A DNA stretch of 64,000 bases from Bdellovibrionales bacterium Ga0074137 (GCA_001464715.1 LNDT01000016.1:1-64000), one strand, 5' to 3'; shown: positions 50,821-60,395, counted from the stretch's first letter. Notes: generated by a model not told the origin, from the letters alone. Numbers and translations: made by a program.

Positions 50821-51801
50821 TCATTTCGAATCGTTCGAAGGTTCACGTGTCGAAGCCGAGGTCGCTGACGGCGCATCGATCTTTTCTTGCTCGTCGACAC
50901 CACTTCGCCCGGACAGGTGCAGTATCGCATTCGCATAGTCGCGACTATTGTTGTACTTCATCAGCGCATTGAAGCCAGCCGTCGTGCTATCGCTGCTCCA
51001 TCCATGCTCTCGCAAATAATGTGCAACACTGAGTATAGCGTCGGGCGACTTCGTAAGATTCGGCTGCGCTTTGGGGGTGACCGACTTTGCCCAGCGAACA
51101 TAGCTCGACGGAAGAAACTGCGGCATCCCGAAGGCTCCAGAAAACGAACCGCGAAATTCGCTTCCGATTTTCCAGTTAAGGCTGTGAATCTTTTCGATGG
51201 CGCGAAGTTCAGATAGAGCCCACGCCGCTTTTACCCGCGTGCGACGAACAATCTCGCGATGATCCTCAGGCGTCGTGGTCGCCGCATACTGGTCGGTGCG
51301 CGACAATAAGTGGTTTTGTACGACTTTTCGCGGCGCTTGAATCAAATGAAGGTAGACACTGGGGACATGAAATCGGCCGACATTTTGTCCATGTCGCGAC
51401 TCAATCCAAAGTAAACTGGCCACAACAGCGGAAGGGACACCGTAACGTTTTTCTGCGCGCTGGAGACTTTTCGAATACTTGGTTTGAAATTGATCGACAG
51501 CTTTTGATGCATCCTCCGTGACTTGAGTTCCGTGGTAGTTGGATTTTCGCAAGTAGAGCAGGACATTTAACTCAATGACCTGATTAAAGTCTTTTTCTTC
51601 GTAGCTCTTTAAGACGTCTTTGATGAAGGCCTCAGAAAAACGCTCGCGTCGAAGTTTGTTTTCGACGAACTCGTGGCTGGCGTTCGGGGCTCTGGTGGAG
51701 CCCTGAGCGAAGGCAGGATTGCCAACGGCCATCGAACCCACGAGCACGGAAGCCGTCCAAAAAGATACCCACCGTAGAAAATTCGGAGTCGTAAAACGCA
51801 T
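50821..51801 (-). CDS. Lytic murein transglycosylase, MltB family
   Basis: 326 residues with a signal peptide (ending A-F-A-Q, no lipobox), so soluble periplasmic rather than a lipoprotein. The catalytic Glu is in L-L-W-I-E-S-R-H-G (E134), and S-G-A-F-G-M-P-Q-F-L-P-S-S-Y near residue 222 and S-V-A-H-Y-L-R-E-H-G-W near 258 are MltB signatures. It cleaves the glycan strands of murein with 1,6-anhydro ring formation. The C-terminal 30 residues are Ser/Thr-rich and disordered. Confidence 0.92.
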   Translation of the reverse strand: MRFTTPNFLRWVSFWTASVLVGSMAVGNPAFAQGSTRAPNASHEFVENKLRRERFSEAFIKDVLKSYEEKDFNQVIELNVLLYLRKSNYHGTQVTEDASKAVDQFQTKYSKSLQRAEKRYGVPSAVVASLLWIESRHGQNVGRFHVPSVYLHLIQAPRKVVQNHLLSRTDQYAATTTPEDHREIVRRTRVKAAWALSELRAIEKIHSLNWKIGSEFRGSFSGAFGMPQFLPSSYVRWAKSVTPKAQPNLTKSPDAILSVAHYLREHGWSSDSTTAGFNALMKYNNSRDYANAILHLSGRSGVDEQEKIDAPSATSASTREPSNDSK

Positions 51802-51938
51802 CTCCTCTAGTCTCTCCTTTTTCTTCTTCCGATTCAGTTGATTCAGATATTTCTCGACTGTTGGTGCGGTCCAGTGATCAGTCGGGGCTTGTCGCCGGCA
51901 GCTTCAGATGCGATAGATAGCCGAAAAAAGGAGATAAA

Positions 51939-52601
51939 ATGAAAACTGTAATCACTGGCACATCCCGAGGAATCGGCCTGGCCCTGACTGAAGCCGCCCT
52001 TAAGAACGGAGACACCGTGTTTGCAGTGTCTCGCTCGCCGCGCGGGCTTGATGAACTTCGTGCGAAATTTAAAACAACTTTGATTCCCATTGAAGCCGAC
52101 GTCAGCACCAGCGAAGGGCGTGCGAAGATTCTTAAAATCGTGGAAGCCGCGGGCGGTCTCGATACTCTTATCAACAATGCAGGCATCTTGCGAAAGACAG
52201 ACACTGAAAAAGATCTCGAGGAAAGTTTTCATCTGAATGCGATTGTTCCTTTCCTTATGACCACAGTATTTCTTCCGCTGCTGAAGTCTGCGAAAGCACC
52301 GCGAGTTGTTCAAATTTCGACACTCATGAGCTCTATGACTGATAACTCTTCAGGTGGCTTTTATTCGTATCGCGCGTCGAAAGCGGCTCTCAACATGCTC
52401 ACAAAAAGTTTTGCGATCGATCACCCGTCAGTTCGTTTTGCAGTTCTTCATCCGGGCTGGGTAAAAACCGAAATGGGAGGCGAACAAGCTCCCATAGAAA
52501 CCAAGGAGTCGGCCGAAGGACTTTGGAAGGTCATCCACGGTTTGGAGCTTACCGCGAACGTTAAGCTCCAAGATTTTCGCGGTCGTGAGCTTCCCTGGTA
52601 G
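51939..52601 (+). CDS. Short-chain dehydrogenase/reductase
   Basis: 220-residue classical SDR. The cofactor loop is T-G-T-S-R-G-I-G near residue 6 (one residue changed from TGxxxGIG but fitting), N-N-A-G near 80, the catalytic Ser and Y-S-Y-R-A-S-K (Y145-K149), and P-G-W-V-K-T-E-M near 175. Substrate is unknown; the close form resembles C-factor/carbonyl reductase types. AAGGAG precedes the ATG. It is convergent with the large lipoprotein gene. Confidence 0.88.
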   Translation: MKTVITGTSRGIGLALTEAALKNGDTVFAVSRSPRGLDELRAKFKTTLIPIEADVSTSEGRAKILKIVEAAGGLDTLINNAGILRKTDTEKDLEESFHLNAIVPFLMTTVFLPLLKSAKAPRVVQISTLMSSMTDNSSGGFYSYRASKAALNMLTKSFAIDHPSVRFAVLHPGWVKTEMGGEQAPIETKESAEGLWKVIHGLELTANVKLQDFRGRELPW

Positions 52602-52609
52602 CTCTGTAA

Positions 52610-53695
52610 TTACTGACAGCGGTAGGCCGCGAGCAGGACGCGCCCGTCGATCGGCCCTGACAATGGCCCCGTAATACGAGAGCACATATTCTGATTGGCT
52701 TGGTTCGGAACATCGCCCGCAACGCTGAATCCCGAGGCAAGCCAGACAGTCAGTGTGCTTGCAGCGACGCCGTCATAGGGACCTTCGTACTTTTCCCACT
52801 CGCACACTTTCGCGTTTGACGCCGGCGGAGCCACGTAAGGATTATTGATCGACTCGTTCATGCCGTTGCGGAGTTGATTTCTGTAAACGGTAGCCGTGAT
52901 GTACTCGGGCTTCTCTGGACAGTTGAAGGGATCGTTACCGTACTGGCAGTCAACCCAAGCTTTTGAGTGAAGAGGCGAAGAGTTGAAGCGATTGAACGTC
53001 GATGATGTTCCTTCGGAAGTTCCATTGGCGGGGCTTGCGTAGCAAAATGCATAGCGCGCCTCGATGGTTTCGATTCCAAAGTAAGTTTCAAAAGCTATTG
53101 TCGAAGCAATGACACCCGACTGAAAGAGTCCTCGAAACATTCTATCGACGGCACTTGGATCGGTGAGAAGGCTATTGATAGTCGATGTTTGAATCGACGT
53201 CATTGCAGTGTCGGGATAGATCGTCGGCGAGAGTCGATTGAGTCGGCGCATAAGCTCGGCACGTGTCGGCGGAATATACCCCGCCGGATCACTTCCATTT
53301 CGTACCTGACAAGCTGAATTCATGATCTCGAAGAGGGCTTCGCCCTTTCTAGAAAACTGATTCACCACCGGAACTGCGGGCACATCACAATTTAGACACG
53401 ACAAAAGCCGTGTCGAGGAATCATCCGCACAAGCACCTTTTGTGAGCGAGCCAAGGGCCGGTACAACGGGCGACGGAGGAACAACGACGGGCGGCGAAAC
53501 AACAGGAGGAGTGATGAGATCGCCGTCACCTACCGGCGGTGTGACCGAATTTGCGATCGGTGTATTGAACTTCATATTTTCGAAACCCACTGGGTTGCAC
53601 GCGCCAAGAAGAGTTGCGCTTGAAGCCAACAGAAGCCCTGATCCAACAGACGCGAACTTGCGACCGATGCTTAGAGTCTTAATGTGAGCCTTCAT
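52610..53695 (-). CDS. Large hypothetical lipoprotein
   Basis: 361 residues from the ATG at 53695, which follows GAGGAG; the longer frame to 53740 is not needed. Lipobox L-L-G-A-C-N near residue 32, then a Pro/Val-rich linker (V-V-S-P-P-V-V-V-P-P). The body has ten or so cysteines, including L-S-C-L-N-C-D and N-S-A-C-Q, and a long segment like exported cytochrome-associated or DUF1592-type proteins but with no C-x-x-C-H haem site. Family not recognised. Confidence 0.6.
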   Translation of the reverse strand: MKAHIKTLSIGRKFASVGSGLLLASSATLLGACNPVGFENMKFNTPIANSVTPPVGDGDLITPPVVSPPVVVPPSPVVPALGSLTKGACADDSSTRLLSCLNCDVPAVPVVNQFSRKGEALFEIMNSACQVRNGSDPAGYIPPTRAELMRRLNRLSPTIYPDTAMTSIQTSTINSLLTDPSAVDRMFRGLFQSGVIASTIAFETYFGIETIEARYAFCYASPANGTSEGTSSTFNRFNSSPLHSKAWVDCQYGNDPFNCPEKPEYITATVYRNQLRNGMNESINNPYVAPPASNAKVCEWEKYEGPYDGVAASTLTVWLASGFSVAGDVPNQANQNMCSRITGPLSGPIDGRVLLAAYRCQ

Positions 53696-53711
53696 GTAGA
53701 TCTCCTCTGCG

Positions 53712-53739
53712 ACTGTTCTTGGGCAACTGTTCTTAGACA
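53712..53739 (+). repeat. 14-bp tandem repeat, two copies
   Basis: ACTGTTCTTGGGCA followed directly by ACTGTTCTTAGACA, 12 of 14 identical, then ACTG. It lies 17 nt upstream of the large lipoprotein gene. The rest of 53740-53956 shows no gene or clear signal. Confidence 0.6.
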
Positions 53740-53956
53740 ACTGACTTTAGTCGCCAGGGATTTTATCGGATGCCTTGGGCCTCGACCCTCATCGAGTCGT
53801 GCCTTTTCGGCCAATCATCCGCAAATCACGACATTCGCCCAGTCTGGCGGCCAATTCCTTGGTAGTAAGTCTCGGAGAGAGACGAAGAGTTTCAGTATTG
53901 TGAAAAAAGATTCGTCACAGACGAAGGTCTGGCGATGGTTCGGATATGATCGAGCT

Positions 53957-55009
53957 TTAACGGCGCGGTCGAAAGCGCGTCGTGACCTTAGAGTAGCTGA
54001 CGACCGAATCCTCGCCGGACACAGCTGAAACAACAAGGTGTTGAACACCGGACTCATCATAACCAGTCACAGATTCAACATAAAAATCCGGGTAGCCATC
54101 GCGATTAGCATCACCGATCGGATGAAAGCTCTCGTTGAACGAAACAACAGGCTCCCACCGCGCTCTGGAGAGATCACCGGGTCCGACGTCAATAGACACG
54201 GTCGTGAAAATAAAATCTTGGGCCGGCTCTTCAAGATTCAATACTGGGGCCTCAAACTTGAAATGCAATTTTGAGTTTCTCCACCGCACTTCGCACGTCT
54301 CTGTTTCGCTGACGCCCGAGTAGCGAACCGCGCAGGGCGGATTTTCGAAAACTTCAAAGCCTCCCGGATTTAAACCTGGCACTCCACGAACCACAGGAAA
54401 TCCAGTCGTGGTTGGATTTACGACTTTTCGACCGTCAAGATACTTGGCTTCAATAACGCCGCGCTTGGGATTCTTGAAAAGCTCCACAGGCTCAATCTTC
54501 GAATTTGCGACGTCAATCACAACCCATCCCCCACCACGGATATCACGGCCACGCGGGCTCTCAACGCTGGAGATGTAGAGTGGGTTTGGAAGAAGCTGGG
54601 CCCCGCCCTTCCAGGTCGAAGGATCAAGACTGATTTTCAAATCTTCTTTCGGCGCTTCGATTGAAACTTCGGTCGAAACGTCGGTTAAAACTTCGGCGGC
54701 CGCAGGGGCGCGCTTTTGACTCGCATCAAAACTCTTCAAGGGTTCATCTTTTGGAACGGGCTCGAACGCTTTTTCAAACGTCGACTGAAACTGCGCTGAC
54801 GTACTTGCTTCGTAAGCTTTCACAGCGATTTTTTGGGCCGCAGAAAAAGTGCCCGCAGGAAAACGATCGCTATAGCGTGAAATTTCACGGAAATAATTTG
54901 CGAAGTGATCAATTGAAATCCCAATCGCTGCAAAAAGGAATAGGAGCGCCACAAGGATTGGGCTCCAACGTCTTTTTGAACGCAAAGGATTCTGATCGAG
55001 ATGAACCAT
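53957..55009 (-). CDS. Membrane-anchored hypothetical protein with Ca-binding-like loop
   Basis: 350 residues with one N-terminal membrane helix (residues 17-34). A long extended region rich in Glu, Lys and Ser follows, with T-E-V-S-I-E-A-P-like repeats near residue 110. The C-terminal half includes beta-rich sequence and a loop D-A-N-R-D-G-Y-P-D-F near residue 300, the pattern of FG-GAP/thrombospondin-type calcium loops. Function unknown. It probably sits on the periplasmic or outer face. Confidence 0.55.
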   Translation of the reverse strand: MVHLDQNPLRSKRRWSPILVALLFLFAAIGISIDHFANYFREISRYSDRFPAGTFSAAQKIAVKAYEASTSAQFQSTFEKAFEPVPKDEPLKSFDASQKRAPAAAEVLTDVSTEVSIEAPKEDLKISLDPSTWKGGAQLLPNPLYISSVESPRGRDIRGGGWVVIDVANSKIEPVELFKNPKRGVIEAKYLDGRKVVNPTTTGFPVVRGVPGLNPGGFEVFENPPCAVRYSGVSETETCEVRWRNSKLHFKFEAPVLNLEEPAQDFIFTTVSIDVGPGDLSRARWEPVVSFNESFHPIGDANRDGYPDFYVESVTGYDESGVQHLVVSAVSGEDSVVSYSKVTTRFRPRR

Positions 55010-55067
55010 CGATTTCCTATCGGCCTCAAAACTCCCTACCGAAAGCGGCGTTCGAGGCGATCTGGAC

Positions 55068-55454
55068 CTAAGGCGCCGTCAGATTCGAGCGAATCTTTAT
55101 TCCCCGCTCAAGAAGAAGATGTATGGGGCATTTATTGGCTATCTCAAAGAGTCTTGCGCGCTGGTCTTCGGTCAGCGGTCCAGAAAACGCAATGTCTCGA
55201 ACGATCACTGCGCCCGATGGCGTTTCCGACTCGATTTTAATCGAGACTTTCGTGTCCTCCAAGGGCCACCCTTTCCGATTCGCATACATCTGAATAGTGA
55301 TGATCGTGCACGCGGCAAGAGCAGCTTCTACGAGCTCATGAGGATCCGGCCCCTCGTCGGCACCACCTTTTTCAGGCCTTACTCCAGATACGACCTCAAA
55401 GTGCCCCGCCCGAACCGCAGCCGCTAAATTTCCGAGTCTCTTACCATCAACCAC
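55068..55454 (-). CDS. OsmC-family peroxidase-like protein
   Basis: 128 residues from the GTG at 55454, placed after the ribosome site AAGGAG; a longer frame to 55472 exists. The fold has a central A-A-L-A-A-C-T-I (first redox cysteine) and N-K-C-P-I-H (second redox cysteine), the pair that reduces organic peroxides. The D-P-H-E-L-V-E-A-A-L region matches OsmC. Probable role is protection from peroxides. The gene is followed by pirin on the same strand. Confidence 0.85.
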   Translation of the reverse strand: MVDGKRLGNLAAAVRAGHFEVVSGVRPEKGGADEGPDPHELVEAALAACTIITIQMYANRKGWPLEDTKVSIKIESETPSGAVIVRDIAFSGPLTEDQRARLFEIANKCPIHLLLERGIKIRSNLTAP

Positions 55455-55509
55455 GGTCACTCCTTCACCCACTAAGAATCATTCACAAAAAACATTTCAA
55501 CGATCTCTA

Positions 55510-56220
55510 TCAAGCGAGATCAAAAAGCAAAAACTCACTCGCTTCATTCGCACGGATAGTGAGTTTGGATTCACCGGTCACAGCCACTGCATCCCCTTGA
55601 GAAAGTTCCGATGCTCCCGGCATTTGGGCCACCGCGATTTGACCTTTCACGACTTGAATCCAAACACCGCGGCCCGCTCTCATATTAAAGTCGACCACAT
55701 CGTCTTTTGAAAGTCGCGAAACGTACAAATCGGCATCTTGTCGAATTCCGATGGAGCCGTCGCGCGAGTCTTCAGAAGCTACCAAAACAAGTTTTCCGGG
55801 TGTCAGCTGATCCTCGAATGATTTTTGTCCATACCCTGGCGCTCCGCCCTCCGTTTTGGGCATAATCCAAATTTGAAAAAAATGAGTTTCGCTGTTCGAC
55901 TCATGATTCTGCTCGGAATGCGTGATGCCGCTTCCTGCGCTCATTCTCTGAACTTCGCCGGGCCGAATGATCGCTTTTGTGCCCATCGAATCTTTGTGCT
56001 CAAGGGCACCTTTTACGACGTAAGAAATAATCTCCATGTCGCGATGAGGATGGGCTCCAAAACCAGTGCCCCCGGCGATCCGATCTTCATTGATCACTCG
56101 CAGGGACTTGAACCCCATGTGCTTTGGATCGTAATATCCGGCGAACGAAAACGTATGCCGGCTTTTGAGCCAACCGTGATTCGCATCGCCGCGCTCGTTG
56201 GACCGCCTCACTACAAACAT
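55510..56220 (-). CDS. Pirin-family protein (quercetinase-like, YhaK type)
   Basis: 236-residue bicupin. Metal-site residues lie in F-G-A-H-P-H-R-D-M-E near residue 54, and H-S-E-Q-N near 101 and the E of G-E-V-Q-R-M-S-A-G are normal. F-Q-I-W-I-M-P closes the first cupin. Members such as YhaK and YhhW react with quercetin in vitro, with a redox-sensing role proposed. AT-rich promoter-like sequence is seen upstream at 56270-56310. Confidence 0.9.
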   Translation of the reverse strand: MFVVRRSNERGDANHGWLKSRHTFSFAGYYDPKHMGFKSLRVINEDRIAGGTGFGAHPHRDMEIISYVVKGALEHKDSMGTKAIIRPGEVQRMSAGSGITHSEQNHESNSETHFFQIWIMPKTEGGAPGYGQKSFEDQLTPGKLVLVASEDSRDGSIGIRQDADLYVSRLSKDDVVDFNMRAGRGVWIQVVKGQIAVAQMPGASELSQGDAVAVTGESKLTIRANEASEFLLFDLA

Positions 56221-56372
56221 TTGATGCCTCCTACTGTTCTGAACTCACCTTATCTACTTTTTGGAGGTTCTAATAGATGGGTAAATCAAAAGAGATTATC
56301 CAATAATATGTATAATAACCCATGATTCTCTTCATTGCCGAACCAGATCCACGCGACTAGTTTCCCAGGCTC

Positions 56373-56879
56373 ATGACAAAAACTGCAAATATCCGAATCG
56401 TGAAAGCAACTCCCGATGATCTCGACATAATTCTCCATTTCATACACGAGCTCGCGAAGTTTGAACGGCTCGAGCACGAAGTGAGTGCCACCTCCGAGCT
56501 CCTAAGCACCTGGCTCTTTTCTCAGACACCAGCGGCTGAAGTCGTATTTCTCGAAACATTTCAGGGGCCCTCGGATGTTGGAGTGAAGGCTGGTTTCGCT
56601 CTTTTTTTCACAAGCTTTTCGACTTTTTTGGGAAGACCCGGCCTTTATTTGGAAGACCTTTTCGTCCTGCCAGAACATCGTGGGCGCGGCTTTGGGTCTG
56701 AACTTTTGCGATTTCTCGCACAAGAAACCGTCCAGCGCGGCTACGGTCGCCTTGAATGGTCAGTCCTCGATTGGAACGAGTCGGCCCTAAAGCTTTACAG
56801 ACGGATCGGAGCCCAACCGATGGATCAGTGGACGGTTCAACGACTTACGGGCGAAGCCCTAAAAAATGCCGCTATTTGA
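56373..56879 (+). CDS. GNAT-family N-acetyltransferase
   Basis: 168 residues. The acetyl-CoA site Q/R-x-x-G-x-G/A appears as P-E-H-R-G-R-G-F-G near residue 100, preceded by Y-L-E-D-L-F-V-L and followed by L-E-W-S-V-L-D-W-N near 128 and A-L-K-L-Y-R-R-I-G-A. The sequence is nearest the diamine/spermidine (SAT1-like) acetyltransferases. Substrate not certain. Confidence 0.88.
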   Translation: MTKTANIRIVKATPDDLDIILHFIHELAKFERLEHEVSATSELLSTWLFSQTPAAEVVFLETFQGPSDVGVKAGFALFFTSFSTFLGRPGLYLEDLFVLPEHRGRGFGSELLRFLAQETVQRGYGRLEWSVLDWNESALKLYRRIGAQPMDQWTVQRLTGEALKNAAI

Positions 56880-56975
56880 GGCCCACTTCGGTTGTCGCTT
56901 CTTGACGCCCGTCCTGTTTCGATTGAGAGTGGCGCGGATCTGAAATTTTAGAAAATGACCCACGAGGAGTGGCCG

Positions 56976-57446
56976 ATGAAAGCCGTTACAGAATTCGCAA
57001 GCTTCACTTTGAACGCAGCCTTGAAAGCTAAAGCCGCATTAATGGCTGAAGGAAAATCTCCTGAAGAGATTCAAGAATCGCTCGGTGCAACTTACAAACT
57101 CGAAGGCGAGAAGCTGGGTTATTTCATCACAGCTCTCGAAGTCGCTGCCGCTAATGCGGACGATTTGAAGCGCGTTCTTGTTGTTCGACTCTCAGAGGGC
57201 GAGAAAGCACCCGCGAAAGCACTCCAAACTGAAGACATCGCAATTTATCCCGAAGCTCGCGTACAGGTTCGACCCGACAAACCAAAGGACGACGGCAAGC
57301 GCGGCGGTCGTGGCGGAGGCCGCGGTGGCAAAAGCGATACGAAGTCCTCACCTTGGGGAATGTCTCCCGAGGAGAAAGCGGCGAAGCTCGCAAAATCACA
57401 GGCTAGCCAAGCAGCATTGGCTGCAAAAAAAGCAGCCCAGAAGTAA
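56976..57446 (+). CDS. Hypothetical protein with RGG-rich tail
   Basis: 156 residues from the ATG at 56976, which follows GAGGAG; the frame from 56955 is longer but lacks a ribosome site. The first 90 residues form a helical domain (A-A-L-K-A-K-A-A-L-M-A-E-G, Y-F-I-T-A-L-E-V-A-A). Residues 105-120 are an R-G-G repeat (K-R-G-G-R-G-G-G-R-G-G-K) and the tail is Ala/Lys-rich. Such tails bind nucleic acids, so an RNA- or DNA-linked role is likely. A strong terminator follows. Confidence 0.65.
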   Translation: MKAVTEFASFTLNAALKAKAALMAEGKSPEEIQESLGATYKLEGEKLGYFITALEVAAANADDLKRVLVVRLSEGEKAPAKALQTEDIAIYPEARVQVRPDKPKDDGKRGGRGGGRGGKSDTKSSPWGMSPEEKAAKLAKSQASQAALAAKKAAQK

Positions 57447-57475
57447 CGTTTCGAAGATCTTTTTGATCTCAAGTA

Positions 57476-57506
57476 GGACTGGTCACTTTGACCGGTCCTT
57501 TTTTTT
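57476..57506 (+). terminator. Rho-independent terminator
   Basis: Stem GGACTGGTC (57476-57484) and GACCGGTCC (57490-57498) with one G-T pair, a 5-nt loop and then eight T. It ends the RGG-protein transcript and separates it from tldD. Confidence 0.9.
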
Positions 57507-57607
57507 CCACCAAAAGTCGAGCCAAATTCTCTTAAAAAAAGGTCCTGAGGACAGCCCCGGTTTTTCGCAAAACCAGCCTCAAGAGCTACCGCAAGTCCCG
57601 CACTCTC

Positions 57608-57649
57608 AAAGCCGCTTTACCAAAGCCACTCTACCAAAGCCGCTCTACC
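57608..57649 (+). repeat. 14-bp tandem repeat, three copies
   Basis: Units AAAGCCGCTTTACC, AAAGCCACTCTACC and AAAGCCGCTCTACC at 57608, 57622 and 57636, each differing in one or two bases, with AAAG starting a fourth. It lies 42 bp ahead of tldD and may arise from slippage. The surrounding 57507-57690 region shows no other gene. Confidence 0.75.
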
Positions 57650-57690
57650 AAAGATTGACCGGCAGGTTCAGCGGCGCCATCCTAAGAATC

Positions 57691-59094
57691 ATGCTTGATC
57701 TGCACTCGCTCAAATCTGAATTTTCCACAACATCGGGAATCTACCGGATCTACAGCGAAATCCGATATCAACAGAATCGAAAAATTCTGCTCACGCTGAA
57801 CAATGGCGAGCTTGAGACAAACACGAATGAAACGACACGAGGTGTTTCGTCCCGATCTTTCACCGGCGGCTATTGGGGATTTTCTTCGTACTCAAATCCG
57901 TCAAAGGATTCGGCGGTATCGACCGTGCGCGAGTCGATGCGAAACGCAAAATTTCTTGCCGGCCGGTCGAACAAAAGTGACGCCACTTTGGCCTACAGTC
58001 AGTTTGGAAAGTTCGAAAAAAGTTACTTGAGTGGCAAGAGCTCTGTCTCGACCGCCATCTGGCTCGAGTTTCTAAAATTCCTCGATGCTAGGATTGTGAA
58101 AAAGTATCCCGATCTCAAATCTCGCAAGCTCACGCTTCATTCACTCGACATCGAAAAACACCTTCTGACCTCCGACGGCCAAGACATTCACACGACTGTT
58201 CCCCGTGCGCATTTTACGATTTCCATGACAAAGCAGACTAAACACGGACCGATTTCATTTCAAGATACCCGCGGTGGCCTTGGGCAGCTTCAAGATCACT
58301 TTCTCGTCTTGCCCGAGTCCTTCGACGATTGGATCGATGAAATCTACAACATGACGATTCGAAAAGCTGACGGCGTTGCCGCGACGGCCGGCCCCCACGA
58401 TGTCATCCTATCGCCGGACCTTGCCGGAATCGTGGTCCACGAAGCGGTAGGCCACGCCGCTGAAGCGGATCTTGTCCTCGCTGGCTCTGTCGCCGAGTCG
58501 CAGATCGAGCGCATTGTCGCAAGTCCGCTGATTACATTGATCGATTATGCTCATACCTACGATGGAAACACGTGCCCACAGCCCGTCCACGTCGACGATG
58601 AAGGTATCCCAGCCGAGAACACGACGATCATTCAAAAAGGTGTTCTGAAGTCCTACATGAATAACCGAGAGACCGCGGCCTACTTCGAACAAAAGCCGAC
58701 GGGTCATGCAAGAGCCTTCACGCACGCCGACGAACCTCTAATTCGGATGCGAAACACAATTGTCATGCCCGGTGAGTCGAAAATCGAAAACATGATCGAA
58801 TCGATCGAAAACGGCTACTACCTGATGAAGGCCGGAAAGGGCCAAGCCGATACAACCGGTGAATTCATGTTTGCCGTAGGAACTGGTTTCGAAATCAAGG
58901 ACGGAAAAATCGGACGCGTTCTTCGAGATACCTCGATCTCAGGACTCGCCTTTGATGTCTTGAAATCCGTAACCATGGTCTCAGATGAATTTAAGTGGGA
59001 TACGTCAGGCTACTACTGCACAAAAAAACAATTGATGCCCGTCGGAGTCGGAAGCGCATCAATCAAGTGCCGTGTTCGAGTGGGTGGCGGTTAG
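57691..59094 (+). CDS. tldD: TldD-like metalloprotease
   Basis: 467 residues from the ATG at 57691; the longer frame starting upstream would pass through the terminator and repeats. The zinc-site motif H-E-A-V-G-H is intact near residue 250, and the domain order of TldD is followed (P-G-E-S near 355 and G-T-G-F-E-I-K near 395). TldD acts with TldE to process small peptides, such as modified natural products or toxins. Its stop overlaps tldE (GTG inside TTAGTG). Confidence 0.9.
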   Translation: MLDLHSLKSEFSTTSGIYRIYSEIRYQQNRKILLTLNNGELETNTNETTRGVSSRSFTGGYWGFSSYSNPSKDSAVSTVRESMRNAKFLAGRSNKSDATLAYSQFGKFEKSYLSGKSSVSTAIWLEFLKFLDARIVKKYPDLKSRKLTLHSLDIEKHLLTSDGQDIHTTVPRAHFTISMTKQTKHGPISFQDTRGGLGQLQDHFLVLPESFDDWIDEIYNMTIRKADGVAATAGPHDVILSPDLAGIVVHEAVGHAAEADLVLAGSVAESQIERIVASPLITLIDYAHTYDGNTCPQPVHVDDEGIPAENTTIIQKGVLKSYMNNRETAAYFEQKPTGHARAFTHADEPLIRMRNTIVMPGESKIENMIESIENGYYLMKAGKGQADTTGEFMFAVGTGFEIKDGKIGRVLRDTSISGLAFDVLKSVTMVSDEFKWDTSGYYCTKKQLMPVGVGSASIKCRVRVGGG

Positions 59095-60395
59095 TGGAGC
59101 ACTTGCATCTTGATTTTTTAAAACGACTTGCAAGTCGCATCGTCAGCGCAGGCTTCGATCAAGCCGAAGTGAGCATCGTCAATGAGCACATGACGGAGAT
59201 GCAGGTCGATTTTAGCGATTTCTCACTTCTTAGAAATACTGAAAGCGATCAGGTGACTCTTCGAGGAATAATGGGCGGCCGCTACGGAACGGTCACACTC
59301 AACCAACTCGATGATGTCAGTCTTCAGACGGGAGTGGCTCTGCTTCAAGAGGCCGCGCAAGCTGCACCTGTTGATCCTGCACGCGCCTTTGCACCGAACC
59401 AGTTAGTACCGATGAACGAAATGGGACCGCTGGAGCCGCTTCATTATCAGATGCACGAGCGTGTTTCTCAGTTTCTTAAAGATGTTCGAGATGCCTACCC
59501 CGAGTGCCTCTTAAAACAATCTCTCCTCCGCTACATTCGAACTCGCTCGCTTCGCTTTAATACGATGGGGCTTGAGACGGACTCAACCGAAGCTTGCTAC
59601 AATCATGGTGTAAGATTTCTGTCGAAGAGAAACGGAAAAACAAGTTCCATCAACTACAGCGGAGCCTATGCATCGAATCTCGACGTCGAGCTTTTGGAAT
59701 GGGGCGGACTTCGTCGCGCTATCGAGAGCTCGAGTCGCGAAATTGCCGTTGCTCCGTTTGAGGGTCGTCTCGAGGGGCCGATCGTTATCGCGCCCGATGC
59801 GCTTGCGGTTCTACTTAACTTCTGGCTTGCGCATTTAAAAGACGATCGCCTTATTTCCGGGACCAGCAAATTTAGAAACTCGTTGGATAAACCTGTAGCG
59901 TCGCCCTTTTTGAGCCTTGCGATTGAGCCCAGAAATCCAGCCTTCGCCCGCCAAGAGTTCACGACAGAAGACGGCTACGGTTCGGAGCCTTCGACGATCA
60001 TTCAAAATGGAATTCTAAAATCCTTTATGCTTTCCGACTACGGCGCGCGAAAAACGGGGCTACCACGTGCGGAAAATTCCGGACGAAACTGGGTCATCAG
60101 CGGCGGGTCAAAAAATCTTGTCGACCTCTTCGGAGATATTGAGCAGGGGCTTTATCTTGGCCGTCTCTCTGGCGGACTTCCCGCCGCCAATGGTGACTTT
60201 GCCATCGTCGCGAAAAATTCATTTCTCATTGAATCCGGCTTCATCCATCGACCGATTTCAGAAGTCATTGTGTCGGGAAATTTATTTCAAATTCTAAATG
60301 CCATCACAGCCGTTTCGCGCGAACGACTTTCCGACGGCATGACAACAATACCCTGGGTCTGCGTCGAAGGCATGACCGCCATTGGACGGTCATAA
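59094..60395 (+). CDS. TldE/PmbA-like metalloprotease subunit
   Basis: 433 residues from the GTG at 59094, which overlaps the tldD TAG; it lacks the H-E-x-x-x-H zinc motif as PmbA proteins do. The C-terminal domain has F-T-T-E-D-G-Y-G, G-R-N-W-V-I-S-G-G and G-D-F-A-I-V-A-K-N-S-F-L-I near residue 385, matching PmbA/TldE. It is the non-catalytic partner of the TldD gene upstream. No obvious precursor peptide is next to the pair. Confidence 0.88.
   Translation: MEHLHLDFLKRLASRIVSAGFDQAEVSIVNEHMTEMQVDFSDFSLLRNTESDQVTLRGIMGGRYGTVTLNQLDDVSLQTGVALLQEAAQAAPVDPARAFAPNQLVPMNEMGPLEPLHYQMHERVSQFLKDVRDAYPECLLKQSLLRYIRTRSLRFNTMGLETDSTEACYNHGVRFLSKRNGKTSSINYSGAYASNLDVELLEWGGLRRAIESSSREIAVAPFEGRLEGPIVIAPDALAVLLNFWLAHLKDDRLISGTSKFRNSLDKPVASPFLSLAIEPRNPAFARQEFTTEDGYGSEPSTIIQNGILKSFMLSDYGARKTGLPRAENSGRNWVISGGSKNLVDLFGDIEQGLYLGRLSGGLPAANGDFAIVAKNSFLIESGFIHRPISEVIVSGNLFQILNAITAVSRERLSDGMTTIPWVCVEGMTAIGRS

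Noticed and set aside
57178-57690. Long N-terminal extension of tldD in the same frame
   Set aside because: It overlaps the RGG protein gene, crosses a strong terminator and the tandem repeats, and has no TldD-like sequence.
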